In this document: positions 1 through 9,013 of the stretch, piece by piece | Layout: each line of letters starts with the position of its first letter | How positions within the stretch are numbered: position 1 is the stretch's first letter | Source: Alphaproteobacteria bacterium | GTDB taxonomy: Bacteria > Pseudomonadota > Alphaproteobacteria > Rhizobiales > Xanthobacteraceae | NCBI GenBank assembly: GCA_009781045.1 | Contig: WQYW01000014.1 | Coordinates: 1-51,081, forward strand | Direction: 5' to 3' | Length of the DNA: 51,081 bases | Translations under genes and position numbers: made by a program | The notes under the pieces: generated by a model | The model's database searches: none | Told to the model about the DNA's origin: nothing | Seen by the model: only the letters and a program-made list of their open reading frames with translations

Positions 1-84
1 AGACTGGATCAGGATGTAAACGGAGGACCGACCGATGCCGAGTGCATTGGCGGCGTCCCTGGTGGATATCGAAATGGGTTCCAT
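1..84 (-). CDS. HTH DNA-binding protein, excisionase/AlpA-like (partial, runs off the window)
   Basis: Read on the minus strand, an ATG at 84 is preceded by GGAG at a good distance (CGGAGATACAC then ATG). The 28 visible residues begin MEPISISTRDAANALGIG and continue RSSVYILIQ. The pattern of Ser-Thr-x-x-Ala-Ala-x-x-Leu-Gly-x-Gly-x-Ser-x-x-Tyr is the usual N-terminal winged-helix of MerR/excisionase-type (HTH_17) proteins, often small regulators in mobile or accessory DNA. Only the first helix-turn-helix is visible, so the full length, partner genes and role cannot be judged. The recognition rests on the motif and ribosome binding site, not on length. Confidence 0.6.
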   Translation of the reverse strand, partial: MEPISISTRDAANALGIGRSSVYILIQS

Positions 85-500
85 GTGTATCTCCGGGTTG
101 GCCGATTGACGGCGGAGACGCAGCAGGTTGCACATTGCTGCGGCTGCGTCGTCCAGTAATGAAAATGCCAGTAAATTCAACAGGAAGTGTGGTTACGAAA
201 ATGGATGCTTCCGTCCAAGAAACGCTGCCGCGCCTCCGAAAAACAAGAATGTCGGTCAGAGAGGATTCCTCCACCCGAGAATTTCCAGTTGCCTGTAGTT
301 TTTTTAGAAAAACGTTCCAAGGCGCAGCGTGCCGTGCCGCCTGAAGCGTCTCGAAGAAATCGCGGGGTCTTGGGCGAAACAACGGGAACAGTCGGTGCCG
401 GATTAGTCGCAGCGGGTCACGGCCGGTGCGACCTCCTCGTCTTCGGAAAAACCACCAGGGGCATCCGTGACCAGGCAGATGCGTTTTTCAGAACCTCCCT
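85..500. other. Non-coding or decayed stretch
   Basis: Open frames here (for example from 187) give arginine- and proline-rich translations with no recognisable motif and no convincing ribosome binding site. It contains the upstream region of the leftward HTH gene. I see no RNA gene or repeat. Confidence 0.4.
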
Positions 501-740
501 ATGACGGGCACTGACAAAACTGACACAACCCCCGGATCACCGCCGCCATGTGCCCCTGAAGCCTGGCTCCAGCTCAGGGCCCATGACGACAGCACGGGGC
601 CCGCAGCAGCACTGGTCCACCTGCTTTATCATTTCGTAGCCGATTCCGATATCCGTGCGGTCGACCCGCAATATCGCGCTGTGCAGCAACGCCAGCTGCG
701 CGAAGCGATTGCCGCCCTGCGCCAGGGAACCGGGAGTTGA
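501..740 (+). CDS. Small hypothetical protein (79 aa)
   Basis: The frame from ATG 501 encodes 79 residues with GC-ending codon use like real genes nearby, especially over its second half (Tyr-His-Phe-Val-Ala-Asp, then Val-Asp-Pro-Gln-Tyr-Arg, then a helical Arg/Gln-rich end). It would form a small, mostly helical cytoplasmic protein. I do not recognise a family. No strong Shine-Dalgarno precedes the ATG and the 20 N-terminal residues are low complexity, so a downstream start is possible. No neighbour gives context, as the flanking DNA on both sides looks non-coding. It could also be a chance frame. Confidence 0.35.
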   Translation: MTGTDKTDTTPGSPPPCAPEAWLQLRAHDDSTGPAAALVHLLYHFVADSDIRAVDPQYRAVQQRQLREAIAALRQGTGS

Positions 741-1370
741 GAGAGGACTGAAGGACGGCGTCACCCGCGAACGCCGCAAGGCCCGCTCCGACATGCGGTC
801 TCCTGCGGGTTCGACACCACGGACCATTGCCACGACGGCGCCAGGCAGCCTTGACCGGGTTCCGGCGGTGTTCGGGATTTTGAACCTTGAACGCAGCCCG
901 CTGCGGCCATCGCGCAAGCTGGTTCCATTCCCCTGGCCAACCCCAACCCCGACATCCCGTCGAGACCGCGGCCCGCGACTACCGATCGGCGCCAGCCGCC
1001 AGTGCGCTTTGACGGCGTGGAAGCCCTCCCACATCCAAAGCACCACCCGAGCGCCCTCGCCTCACCGAAAGATGTGGGCAACCGGGAGGCTGCAGCCGGG
1101 ACCGGTCTGATTAACACTTTACAAATATTTGATATGCATTCTAGTTCCTTAACTGATTCGCGAGGGAACGGGTCCCCTTCCAAAGACCTCCTCTCCCGGC
1201 GACATGTGCCCTGCGTTTGACGTAGCCGCGCCACCTGCGATGCGGCAATTCGATGCGTAAACAGCGGCTTTTGTTCAAAGTTCAAAGCAGCACGAGACTG
1301 AAATCCGCGTAAGGCCCGACCCTGGTTCTTCGTGCGTCCGGCCCGGCGCGTTACGAGTGGGAGGGATGTG
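741..1370. other. Gene-poor leader region upstream of the autotransporter
   Basis: No frame here has gene-like composition. The segment ends in the 5' region of the autotransporter gene and contains one AT-rich patch near 1111-1145, annotated separately as a possible promoter. Confidence 0.4.
1111..1140 (+). promoter_or_regulatory. Possible promoter of the autotransporter gene
   Basis: An AT-rich island in otherwise GC-rich DNA carries TTAACA (1111-1116), a 16-bp spacer and TATGCA (1133-1138), a fair match to a housekeeping promoter. It would leave a leader of about 225 bases before the start at 1371. This is inference from sequence only. Confidence 0.25.
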
Positions 1371-4300
1371 ATGGCCTGCGCTCATACGGAGCCGGCTGTT
1401 TTGGAGAATGATGCAGGCGCCGCGACCACGGCGGGACAGAGCCTGCGCACCCCGCCCCCCCGATCGCCCCCCGATCGCCGCTCCTGCCGCCCTCCGGCGC
1501 CACGAACGGCGCCCATCGCCGCAAACCTCATCGGCGGTCTCTTCGGCTTCGCGCTCGCCATCACGCTTTCTCCGGCGCCGGCTGCGGCACAGATCATCGA
1601 CAGCGGCAACACCATCATCGCCCCCGGGACGCAAGGGAGCCCGTGGAATGTCGGGACCACACTGACGGTCGGCCTGTCGGGCGTCGGCAAGCTCGAAATC
1701 CCAGCAGGCGGTGCGGTTTCCAGCTCCTCGGGCGTCATCGGCAGTCAGTCGACCAGCCTCGGCTGGGTCACCGTCAACGGACCCGACGCGAGCTGGAAAA
1801 ATTCCACCAGCCTCACCATCGGCCGCTCAGGCACGGGCTGGCTCACCATCACCGGCGGCAGGGTTTCCAACTCGTCCGGCACCATCGGCCAGAACCGGGG
1901 GTCCAGTGGCACGGTCACGATCAGTGGAGCCGGCGCAACATGGACCAATTCCGACATCCTCATGGTCGGTCGTGAGGGCACCGGCACGCTTGTCATCCGC
2001 GATGGTGCCGTGGTCACTTCGGCCGGTGGCAGGGCCGATATCGGCTACGATGTGGGCAGCAACGGCAGCGTCGATATCTCCGGTGCCGGCTCAAAGTGGA
2101 GCGTTTCCGGCTACCTCACCATCGGCCTTCTCGGCACCGGCTCGCTGAACATCACTGATGGCGCCGCGGTGTCGAACGGCGCGGCCTATATCGGCAACAA
2201 GACCGGTGCAAGCGGCGAGGTGACGGTCGATGGCGCCGGCTCGACATGGAAAAACTCCATGGGCCTCTATATCGGCATCGAAAATGGAGCCTACGGTTCG
2301 CTTCGCGTCACCGGCGGCGGTGTCGTGGTGTCCGATTTCGGCGGCATGGTCGCCAATAATATCGGCTCCGCCGCCGACATCACCGTCGATGGCGCCGGCT
2401 CAAAATGGATCATGACGTACGGCGACTTTGAACTCGGGCGCGGCGGCACCGGCACACTTGCCATCACAAATGGTGGCCTGGTCTCCGATGGCGACGGCAA
2501 TATCGCCAACAATCCCCGCGGCGTGGCCTCGGTCACGGTCGATGGCGCCGGCTCGACCTGGACCAACAGCGGCAATCTCTATATCGCCGCAGGCGCCATC
2601 GTCACCACTCCGGGCGGCGGCACCGGCACGCTCGTCATCAGCAATGGAGGCAGCGTCAGCGCCAAAAAGGTGCAGCTTGGCTCGGATACCAGCGGAGCGG
2701 GTATCATCAATATCGGTGCCGCGCAGGGCAGCGCCGCGCGGGCACCGGGCAGCCTCCTTGCCTCGACGCTGGAGATGAAGAATTTCGGCCAGCTGGTTTT
2801 CAACCACAGCGATCAGAGCGGCGGCTACGTCTTTGCCCCTGACGTTACCGGCACCGGCGACGTCGAGCAGATCAGCGGCATCACCGTGGTGACCGGTGCC
2901 AACCTCTATAGCGGTGCCACAAACATCAGCGGCGGCAGCTGGCGCGCCGGGGTCGTCAACACTTTCAGCCCGAATTCGTCCGTTGCCGTGGCTGGCGCCG
3001 GCACACTCGACCTCGCGGGCTTCAGCCAGACCGTGGCGGGACTCACCAATGCCGGCATCGTCAACATGGGGACCCGGACGCCACCAGGCACGGTACTGAC
3101 GACCACAAATTATGTCGGCCAGGGCGGCAGCATCGGCATGAACACCTTCTTCGGTCCGGACAACTCGCCCTCGGACAAACTCGTGATCGACGGCGGCACC
3201 GCAACCGGCACGACGGCGCTGCGTTTCACCAATGCCGGGGGACCCGCTACAGGAACAACCGCAAACGGAATCCTGGTGGTCGAGGCCGTCAACGGCGCCA
3301 CCACGGCTCCTGGCGCCTTCGCCATGGCCAGTCGCGACTTCCGCGTCGGTGTCAAGGACTACCGCCTGTTCCAGGGCGGATTGAATGGCACCGAGGCCGA
3401 GAACTGGTTCCTGCGCTCAACCTTCATTCCGGAACCCGGGCCCGGGCCCGGGCCCAGTCCCCCGCTCGGCCCGGGTGGCCCCAGCGGCCCGCCCTCTCCG
3501 ATTCTCGGCCCCGAGCCCGGCACCTATAGCGCCATTCAACCGCTGGCACTGCAGCTCGGCCTTGCCACGCTCGGAACCCATGACGAGCGTGTCGGCGACC
3601 AGAATATCGCGCGCCCCGGCCTGTCGGAGCCCGATGCCCTGGCCAATGACGGCCAGCCCGCGGCCTGGGGTCGGGTCCTGGCCCGACAGCTCACTGCGAG
3701 CTACCAGGGCTTCGCCGATCCAAGGGCGGACGCCCGAATTACCCTGCTGCAATCCGGCATCGACCTGGTGCGCTCATCCGAACTCACTGCCGCCGGCCAC
3801 AGGGACTATGGCGGCCTCTATTTCGCGTATGGCAACCTCAATGCCGACATCTCGGGCCTCGTCACCAACGCCGCCGCCACCGCCTATGTCCACCAACATA
3901 CCGGCGCACTCAACCTCGACGCCTGGTCGGGCGGCGCCTATTGGACCCATTATGGCGCCCAGGGCTGGTATCTCGAACTCGTGCTTCAGGGGACGAGCTA
4001 TCAGAACAGTGCGGCTACCGAGTTTGCCCGGCTCAAAACCTCCGGCAGCGGCTTCGCCTCTTCGCTTGAGGGGGGCTACCCGTTTCCGCTGCCGCAGCTC
4101 GGCCCCGGCTTTGTCCTCGAACCGCAGGCACAGATCGTGTGGCAGCGCGTGAACTTCGACAACGGTAATGACGGGCTCGGTGCGGTCGCGTCCGGCACCA
4201 CCGCCCTCGCCACCGCCCGCGTCGGCCTCAAAGCCAGCTGGTCCATCACCGACAGTCAGGAGCGGGTATGGATCCCGAATCTGCGCGTCAATTACTGGAA

Positions 4301-4508
4301 CGATCTTGGCGGCACCGCCACCACCCTGTTTGACCAGGATCCGGTTCCGGTCCAGCTGCGCTCGCGGTATCTCGACATTTCCGCAGGCGTCACCACAAGG
4401 ATCAACAGCCGCCTTTCCGGCTTTGTCGACGCCGGCTACCAGTGTGCCGTGGCCGGTGAGGAACGACATGGAGTCAGAGGTATAGCCGGGCTGCGCTATC
4501 GCTGGTGA
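1371..4508 (+). CDS. Type V secretion autotransporter with T5SS/PEP-CTERM-associated repeats
   Basis: A predicted surface autotransporter of 1045 residues. I chose ATG 1371 because GGGAGGG lies 5-10 bases upstream; a GTG at 1332 is in frame but has no such site. An unusually long N-region is followed by a hydrophobic core and a cleavage-like Ala-Ala-Ala-Gln near residue 70. Then come seven units of about 48 residues (roughly residues 75-430) of the form (D/S)GAGS-x-W-x-NS...G-x-LxI-x-GG-x-VS, the repeat family seen in T5SS and PEP-CTERM-associated proteins and expected to fold as a beta-helix. A passenger-associated segment with Gly-Gly-Ser-Trp, a Pro/Gly linker (about residue 690) and an autotransporter beta-barrel follow. 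The barrel ends in Arg-Tyr-Arg-Trp, an aromatic terminus suited to BAM-dependent insertion. The passenger's ligand is unknown. The gene is not in an operon with its neighbours as far as spacing shows. Confidence 0.9.
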   Translation: MACAHTEPAVLENDAGAATTAGQSLRTPPPRSPPDRRSCRPPAPRTAPIAANLIGGLFGFALAITLSPAPAAAQIIDSGNTIIAPGTQGSPWNVGTTLTVGLSGVGKLEIPAGGAVSSSSGVIGSQSTSLGWVTVNGPDASWKNSTSLTIGRSGTGWLTITGGRVSNSSGTIGQNRGSSGTVTISGAGATWTNSDILMVGREGTGTLVIRDGAVVTSAGGRADIGYDVGSNGSVDISGAGSKWSVSGYLTIGLLGTGSLNITDGAAVSNGAAYIGNKTGASGEVTVDGAGSTWKNSMGLYIGIENGAYGSLRVTGGGVVVSDFGGMVANNIGSAADITVDGAGSKWIMTYGDFELGRGGTGTLAITNGGLVSDGDGNIANNPRGVASVTVDGAGSTWTNSGNLYIAAGAIVTTPGGGTGTLVISNGGSVSAKKVQLGSDTSGAGIINIGAAQGSAARAPGSLLASTLEMKNFGQLVFNHSDQSGGYVFAPDVTGTGDVEQISGITVVTGANLYSGATNISGGSWRAGVVNTFSPNSSVAVAGAGTLDLAGFSQTVAGLTNAGIVNMGTRTPPGTVLTTTNYVGQGGSIGMNTFFGPDNSPSDKLVIDGGTATGTTALRFTNAGGPATGTTANGILVVEAVNGATTAPGAFAMASRDFRVGVKDYRLFQGGLNGTEAENWFLRSTFIPEPGPGPGPSPPLGPGGPSGPPSPILGPEPGTYSAIQPLALQLGLATLGTHDERVGDQNIARPGLSEPDALANDGQPAAWGRVLARQLTASYQGFADPRADARITLLQSGIDLVRSSELTAAGHRDYGGLYFAYGNLNADISGLVTNAAATAYVHQHTGALNLDAWSGGAYWTHYGAQGWYLELVLQGTSYQNSAATEFARLKTSGSGFASSLEGGYPFPLPQLGPGFVLEPQAQIVWQRVNFDNGNDGLGAVASGTTALATARVGLKASWSITDSQERVWIPNLRVNYWNDLGGTATTLFDQDPVPVQLRSRYLDISAGVTTRINSRLSGFVDAGYQCAVAGEERHGVRGIAGLRYRW
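3433..3460 (+). repeat. GGGCCC-type hexamer repeat in the autotransporter linker
   Basis: Tandem GC hexamers (cccggg/gcccgg) encode alternating Pro-Gly in the hinge between passenger and barrel. The unit length is a multiple of three, so copy-number changes by slippage would keep the frame and only lengthen or shorten the hinge. Confidence 0.6.
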
Positions 4509-4834
4509 TGGCGCGCTTCGCTGCCGCATCAAAGTCCGGCCCGCGAAAGCGACGCACCCGCAGGCCCGGTCTGAGCCGGGGCGCGCGCCGAGCCGCCCCC
4601 TTAAAGCGCCCCGCTGCAGGTGCCGGACAGGCGCAATCCGGTAAAGCTGTCCACGAGAGGCGCCCTGGATGCGCCAGCATCACGAAGTGACAACTCCGTC
4701 GCGTAAACACGACGGCCTCTCAGACAAGCTATGCGGCAATCCGCTGGCTTGGCGTCTGACAGCCGTGCCCCGGCTGGAATTCTGCTCTGAAGAGGACGTG
4801 TGCCGAGCTGCAGCAACATCGCTTCGACCAGGAT
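4509..4834. other. Intergenic region before the first ARPP-1 gene
   Basis: No gene-like frame. A frame continuous with the downstream gene is open only back to 4760 and shows no signal peptide. No clear terminator was seen after the autotransporter. Confidence 0.4.
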
Positions 4835-5836
4835 GTGGTTGCGCGCGTCAGTGCGCCGATGGTGCACAGGAACCTCGCGGTTTACTTCCTGCTCGGGGCT
4901 TCGCGTCCCGGACCGACGCCGCTGACCCTGCAGGAGGCGCTCGAGAAAGCGAAAATCAGGCTCACCGAAACCGGCCGCGTCAACGAACTGCGCATCGAAA
5001 ACGTCGGCGATGAGGAGGTTTTCCTGCATGCCGGCGACATCGTCAAAGGCGGCTGGCAGGACCGTACCCTCAGTGTCAGCCTCATCCTGCAGCCACACTC
5101 CGGCGAGATCCCGATTGCCTCCTTCTGCGTCGAGGCCCGACGCTGGGCGGCCCGCAGCAAAGAGGACGCCTCCAGCTTCGCGGCCTCCTCGCGCGCGGTT
5201 CCCTCCCGCGAAATGAAACTCGCGATGCACGAAGCGCTCCGCCGGCCCACCGAACCCGAAGCCCGGCACCAGGTCAGCCAGCAGGATAAGAGCCGGCCCG
5301 GGATCGCCGTCTCCGAGACCTCGGTGCGTCAGCGCAGAATCTGGGACGGAGTGCGCCTGACGCAGGAGAAGCTGACACGCAATCTCGGGCAGGCGGTCGA
5401 GGCACGCGCCTCCGTGACCAGCCTGGAACTTTCTCTCGACAACGATGAACTCCACAAGGCGATCACCGGTTACAGCGAGATCCTTCTTCCGGCGGGAGAG
5501 AAGCAGGACGATATTGTCGGCACTGTCTTTGCCATCAACGGCAGGATCTCGATCGCCGACCTCTATCCCTCGAACGGACTGTTCCGGAAAATGTGGAAGA
5601 AGCAGCTCCATGCCGGCACCATCGAGGCCATCGGTGAGCAGGACGCGACCGCCCTGCCGACGCCTGCGGTCCGCGATGTTGAGGCCTTTCTCGCAGGCCG
5701 CAACACCACCGTTGTCAGCGAGCGTGACATTGCGGGAGAGACACAGATCCTCACCCGCGAAAGCGATCAGATCCTCGTCGTCGAGGCACACAATCCCGCC
5801 GCCTTCGTGCACCGCACCTATCTCGCAAAATGGTGA
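4835..5836 (+). CDS. ARPP-1 family domain protein (DUF6569), copy 1, lacking a signal peptide
   Basis: A protein of about 333 residues of the ARPP-1/DUF6569 family, whose biochemical role is not established. Family hallmarks are visible: an N-terminal block with LTLQEALEKA, the AGDIVKGGWQDR motif near residue 67, the CVE-x-RRW motif near residue 98, the SSRAVPSREMK block and an Arg-Gln-Arg-Arg-Ile-Trp-Asp-Gly-Val segment. It is clearly paralogous to the gene at 6215 along its whole length. That copy begins with a signal peptide. Here the frame is closed by a stop just before 4760, and the codons between carry no hydrophobic segment, so the product should stay in the cytoplasm or the 5' end has been lost. 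The GTG at 4835 lacks a strong ribosome binding site; ATG 4859 is an alternative. It may be a decaying duplicate. Confidence 0.7.
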   Translation: MVARVSAPMVHRNLAVYFLLGASRPGPTPLTLQEALEKAKIRLTETGRVNELRIENVGDEEVFLHAGDIVKGGWQDRTLSVSLILQPHSGEIPIASFCVEARRWAARSKEDASSFAASSRAVPSREMKLAMHEALRRPTEPEARHQVSQQDKSRPGIAVSETSVRQRRIWDGVRLTQEKLTRNLGQAVEARASVTSLELSLDNDELHKAITGYSEILLPAGEKQDDIVGTVFAINGRISIADLYPSNGLFRKMWKKQLHAGTIEAIGEQDATALPTPAVRDVEAFLAGRNTTVVSERDIAGETQILTRESDQILVVEAHNPAAFVHRTYLAKW

Positions 5837-6214
5837 GGGAGCGTCGCAGCCGGATCGCCGTCGCGCTGCCGCTCACGTCCCGGCATTTATCGCTCCCGCC
5901 AGACGGTGATGCCGGGACAGACCACCGTCCCGCGAGCGATCTGCCACGCGCTCCCGGACAACGCACCACCGCGCATGCAACGTCGTGCACCTCATCTCCC
6001 GGAGAAATCCCACGCAGCCTCACTCGCATCACGAAAAGGTGATGCCTGGCAAACATGCACTCAATTCAGGCACCTGCCTGCCGAATCCTAACCCCGCAGG
6101 TCGCCGCGCGCGGCCCGAGCGCCGCAAATATGCCCCAAAGGGAGAGTGAGGATCGCTGCAGGGGGCGCGCCCCGCAGTCCCGCAGCGCTTTCCTCTGTAT
6201 CAGGGAGTGATATT
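5837..6214. other. Intergenic region between the ARPP-1 paralogs
   Basis: About 380 bases with no gene-like frame. It ends with the ribosome binding site of the second paralog (GGGAG at 6203-6207). No terminator or repeat was identified. Confidence 0.4.
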
Positions 6215-7270
6215 GTGCATATGCTATCCGCATTGCGTGCGTCGGTGTTGGCGGTGAGCATCCTGCTCGCCGGGCTCACAGCGGCTTCGGCCCAGCCGGA
6301 GGGGGTCACACGCGTCGACGGGCCCATCGTTCACAGGAACCTCGCCCTCTACTTCCTGCACGGCGCCTCCCGTGCCGGACCGCTTCCGCTCACCTTGCAG
6401 GAGGCGCTTGAGAAACGCCAGGTCCGGGTGGTCGAGACCAGCAATGTCAACGAACTCAAAATCGAAAATGTCGGGGAGAAAGACGTTTTCATCCAGGCCG
6501 GCGACATCGTCAAAGGCGGCCGCCAGGATCGCACCCTCAATGTCAGTCTGGTGCTGCCGCCGAAGTCCGGGCAGATCCCGATTGCCTCCTTCTGCGTTGA
6601 AGCCGGACGCTGGTCTGCCCGCGGGCGCGAAGACTCCACCAGTTTTGCCGCTTCCTCGCGAGCCGTGCCCTCCCGCGAAATGAAACTCGCAATGAAGGAA
6701 AACATCGCCCGGCCATCCGGGAACGCTTTCAGCAATCGGAGTTCGGAGACCTCGTCCCGCCAGAGCAAGGTATGGGACGGTGTCCGCACAACCCAGGAAA
6801 AGCTCAGTCGCAACATCGGCCAGGGGATCGAGGCAGAAGCATCGGCGACAAGCCTGGAGCTGTCGCTCGATAACGCGGGACTGAAGAAAGCGATCCAGGG
6901 CTACACCGAGGTCCTTGCACCCCACGGCGAGCAACAGGACGACATCATCGGTGTCGTCGTTGCCATCAATGGCGGGATCTCAAGCGCCGACATCTATCCC
7001 GCGAACGGGCTGTTCCGGAAAATGTGGAAGAAGCAGCTGGATGCCGCGATTATCGAAGCCATCGGCGAGCAGGACAAGCCGGGCGGCCCGGCTCCCTCGG
7101 CAGGCGATGTTGAAGCCTTTCTCGCGAGCGCCGACAAGGGCGCGGTGAGCGAACAGAAGCTCATTGGCGATTCCCGAATGGTGACCCATGACGGCGACAA
7201 CGTGCTCGCTGTTGAAGCCAGGCGCGGCGCGGTCGTCATGCATCGCAACTATCTCGCCAAAACCAGATGA
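6215..7270 (+). CDS. ARPP-1 family domain protein (DUF6569), copy 2, predicted secreted
   Basis: A protein of 351 residues. The start is placed at GTG 6215 because GGGAG ends seven bases upstream; ATG 6221 is in frame two codons later. Residues 1-27 form a classic signal peptide (MLSALRASVLAV core, then LTAASAQ), so the mature protein is probably periplasmic. The ARPP-1 domain then fills the protein: LTLQEALEKR, AGDIVKGGRQDR, FCVEAGRW, SSRAVPSREMK and SRQSKVWDGV are visible. The near-identical blocks in copy 1 show a tandem duplication. The family is best known from comparative genomics and its activity is not defined, so no reaction is proposed. No partner gene is evident; downstream DNA is gene-poor. 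Confidence 0.8.
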   Translation: MHMLSALRASVLAVSILLAGLTAASAQPEGVTRVDGPIVHRNLALYFLHGASRAGPLPLTLQEALEKRQVRVVETSNVNELKIENVGEKDVFIQAGDIVKGGRQDRTLNVSLVLPPKSGQIPIASFCVEAGRWSARGREDSTSFAASSRAVPSREMKLAMKENIARPSGNAFSNRSSETSSRQSKVWDGVRTTQEKLSRNIGQGIEAEASATSLELSLDNAGLKKAIQGYTEVLAPHGEQQDDIIGVVVAINGGISSADIYPANGLFRKMWKKQLDAAIIEAIGEQDKPGGPAPSAGDVEAFLASADKGAVSEQKLIGDSRMVTHDGDNVLAVEARRGAVVMHRNYLAKTR

Positions 7271-8143
7271 TGGCGGAACGTCGGGAATAGGGATCCGGGG
7301 GCGAAGCAGCCGCATCACGGAAACTGCGCCTCGTCTGCGGACAGGATCTCGCCAGCGACGACGGGGGATGCCGGGAATGGCCAATTCCGTGCCCGCCCGC
7401 TTGCGCGGACGGGCAGTACAGAGGAACCATTCCCGGCAACTACGAAAAGAGCCCGATCCGCTGCGGTCCGGCACGCGTTGCCACAGGGTCTTTCCCCGCA
7501 TCGGGCCTCGATCCTGCCTGAGTGGTGAGACGGTGAGACACATGGTCTTTCCCCTGCTCTCTCTCGCCACAGCCGCCCTGCCCTGGTCCCTGCCCGCGCT
7601 CGCAGTGGCAGACGGTGGCCTCGCTTAACAGGGCCGCCGTCCAGGGGCCGGCCATGGCGCTTTATAACCGGCTGTCAGCTGTTCCAGAGGCAACGGCGTG
7701 CCCAGGGACCGAGCACAGGCACTCCAATGCACCCGCATGCCGCCGGGCAGGGTTTCGACCAGGCGCAATTCTCCCTTCGCCACATCTACCAGATGGGCGA
7801 GATTGTTCCACCGGACCCGGCACAGGCGCGGGATCGAAATCGGCTGCCCCCCGGCCAGAGCCGTGCGATGACAGCGGCCGGCCCCTTTCCACCGGTGTTC
7901 CGTCCCCCGCAGTTTTCGGACGAGCCGAAGACTCCAGCCGACAGATGAGTGATGAGTGAAGCCACCGGCCCATCGTTGCGGTTCCCGAGCTACCGATGCC
8001 TGCCGTTGCCGATGCCTCCGTTGAGCTGCCTTACGAGGAGCACGGAGAGGACACGACCATCGCCTGTCGCCGGTTCCGGCGTCTCATCACCCGCCACATC
8101 AGGCAGTGCGCCCGCTCGCTGGCATTTCGTGAATTGTGACAGT
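7271..8143. other. Gene-poor region upstream of olsB
   Basis: No intact gene is supported. It holds the signal-peptide remnant at 7542-7628. On the minus strand at about 7660-7840 a short frame reads like protein (IPRLCRVRWNNLAHLVDVA), but no start codon or family was recognised. Confidence 0.35.
7542..7628 (+). pseudogene. Signal-peptide remnant of a lost secreted protein
   Basis: ATG 7542 is preceded by GGTGAG five bases upstream. It opens a 28-residue frame that is a near-perfect signal peptide (MVFPLLSLATAALPWS, then LPALAVADG) and then stops at TAA. Nothing recognisable follows in any frame, so this looks like the 5' end of a secretory gene whose body was deleted. A tiny peptide is possible but less likely. 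Confidence 0.35.
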
Positions 8144-8199
8144 CTCTCATCATTCTGTCATCCGTCCTGCACCGCGCTGTCATCCGGTTGCAGCATACC
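8144..8199 (+). promoter_or_regulatory. Pho-box array and promoter of olsBA
   Basis: Four half-sites lie at exact 11-base steps: CTCTCAT (8144), CTGTCAT (8155), CCTGCAC (8166) and CTGTCAT (8177). This matches the PhoB-binding Pho box, CTGTCAT repeats with 11-bp spacing. A -10-like CATACC at 8194-8199 starts ten bases after the last half-site, the usual geometry when PhoB replaces a -35 element. Transcription would start near 8206, which supports translation from 8245. Ornithine-lipid synthesis is known to be PhoB-controlled in Sinorhizobium meliloti. Confidence 0.7.
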
Positions 8200-8244
8200 G
8201 GAACTACCGTGCCTCCGTCCGATTCGCGGGCGAGGATGCTGCAT

Positions 8245-8994
8245 ATGGAAAACGTCTCACCGAGAGCCCGACAGGCCCCCCAGCTCTCCGTTGGTCTTGC
8301 GTGCTGCGACGAGGACATCGCCGCGGCGCAGCGTCTGCGCTGGCAGATCTTCGCCGAAGAACAGGGCGTGGCCCTCGAGGGCGCGTCGGCGGAAATGGAC
8401 GTTGAGCCGCTTGACGGGTTCTGTGATCACCTTATCGTCCGGCAGGTCGCCACCGGGCAGGTCGTCGGCACCTGCCGGCTGCTGACCTCGAAGAATGCGC
8501 TGGCCCACGGCGGCTATTACTCAGAGCGGGAATTCGAGATCGGGCCACTGCTTGCGAGCGGGCGCCGCCTTCTCGAGATCGGCCGCTCCTGTGTGCACCG
8601 CGAGCACCGCAACGGAAGCACCATCGCGCTCCTGTGGTCAGGGATCGCCGCCTACCAGCTTCAGGCCCGGCATGATGCGATTATCGGCTGCGCCTCGATC
8701 CCGCTTGGAAATGACATCGGCACGGGCGCCGCACTCGCCTATCGGCTGGCGACACAATGCCGAGGCCCGGAGTTTCCGGCGGTGCCCCGCCGCGCCCTGC
8801 CGCTGCCGCCGGGAGATCCGGAGGCCTTTTCAGCGGCCGTCATTCCGCCACTGATCAAGGGTTATCTGCGCTGCGGCGCGATCGTCTGTGGCGCGCCTTA
8901 TTGGGATGAAGGTTTCAACACCGCCGATCTCTTCATGTATATGGCGGTCGATCGGATCGAAGCCCGCTACGCCCGGCATTTTCTGAAAAGCTGA
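8245..8994 (+). CDS. olsB: L-ornithine N(alpha)-acyltransferase (ornithine lipid synthesis, first step)
   Basis: OlsB transfers a 3-hydroxyacyl group from acyl carrier protein to the alpha-amino group of ornithine, making lyso-ornithine lipid. The 249 residues match the GNAT-like OlsB/hemolysin family: an early RLRWQIFAEEQG block, EMDVEPLDGFCDHLIV, VVGTCRLL, then FEIGPLL and LEIGRSCVHREHR, and a C-terminal KGYLRCGA...GAPYWDEGFNTADLFMY segment. The start at ATG 8245 has GAGG nine bases upstream and lies downstream of the proposed transcription start; frames opening at TTG 8188 or ATG 8236 are less likely. It precedes olsA by 19 bases, and the pair forms the two-step pathway. The Pho-box array upstream suggests induction by phosphate limitation, when phosphorus-free lipids replace phospholipids. 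Confidence 0.92.
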   Translation: MENVSPRARQAPQLSVGLACCDEDIAAAQRLRWQIFAEEQGVALEGASAEMDVEPLDGFCDHLIVRQVATGQVVGTCRLLTSKNALAHGGYYSEREFEIGPLLASGRRLLEIGRSCVHREHRNGSTIALLWSGIAAYQLQARHDAIIGCASIPLGNDIGTGAALAYRLATQCRGPEFPAVPRRALPLPPGDPEAFSAAVIPPLIKGYLRCGAIVCGAPYWDEGFNTADLFMYMAVDRIEARYARHFLKS

Positions 8995-9013
8995 GCGGCA
9001 GGGGGCGCGCTTC

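Noticed and set aside
7662..7973. Minus-strand frames of about 100 codons
   Set aside because: One frame has protein-like stretches but no start, family or ribosome binding site; too weak to call a gene.
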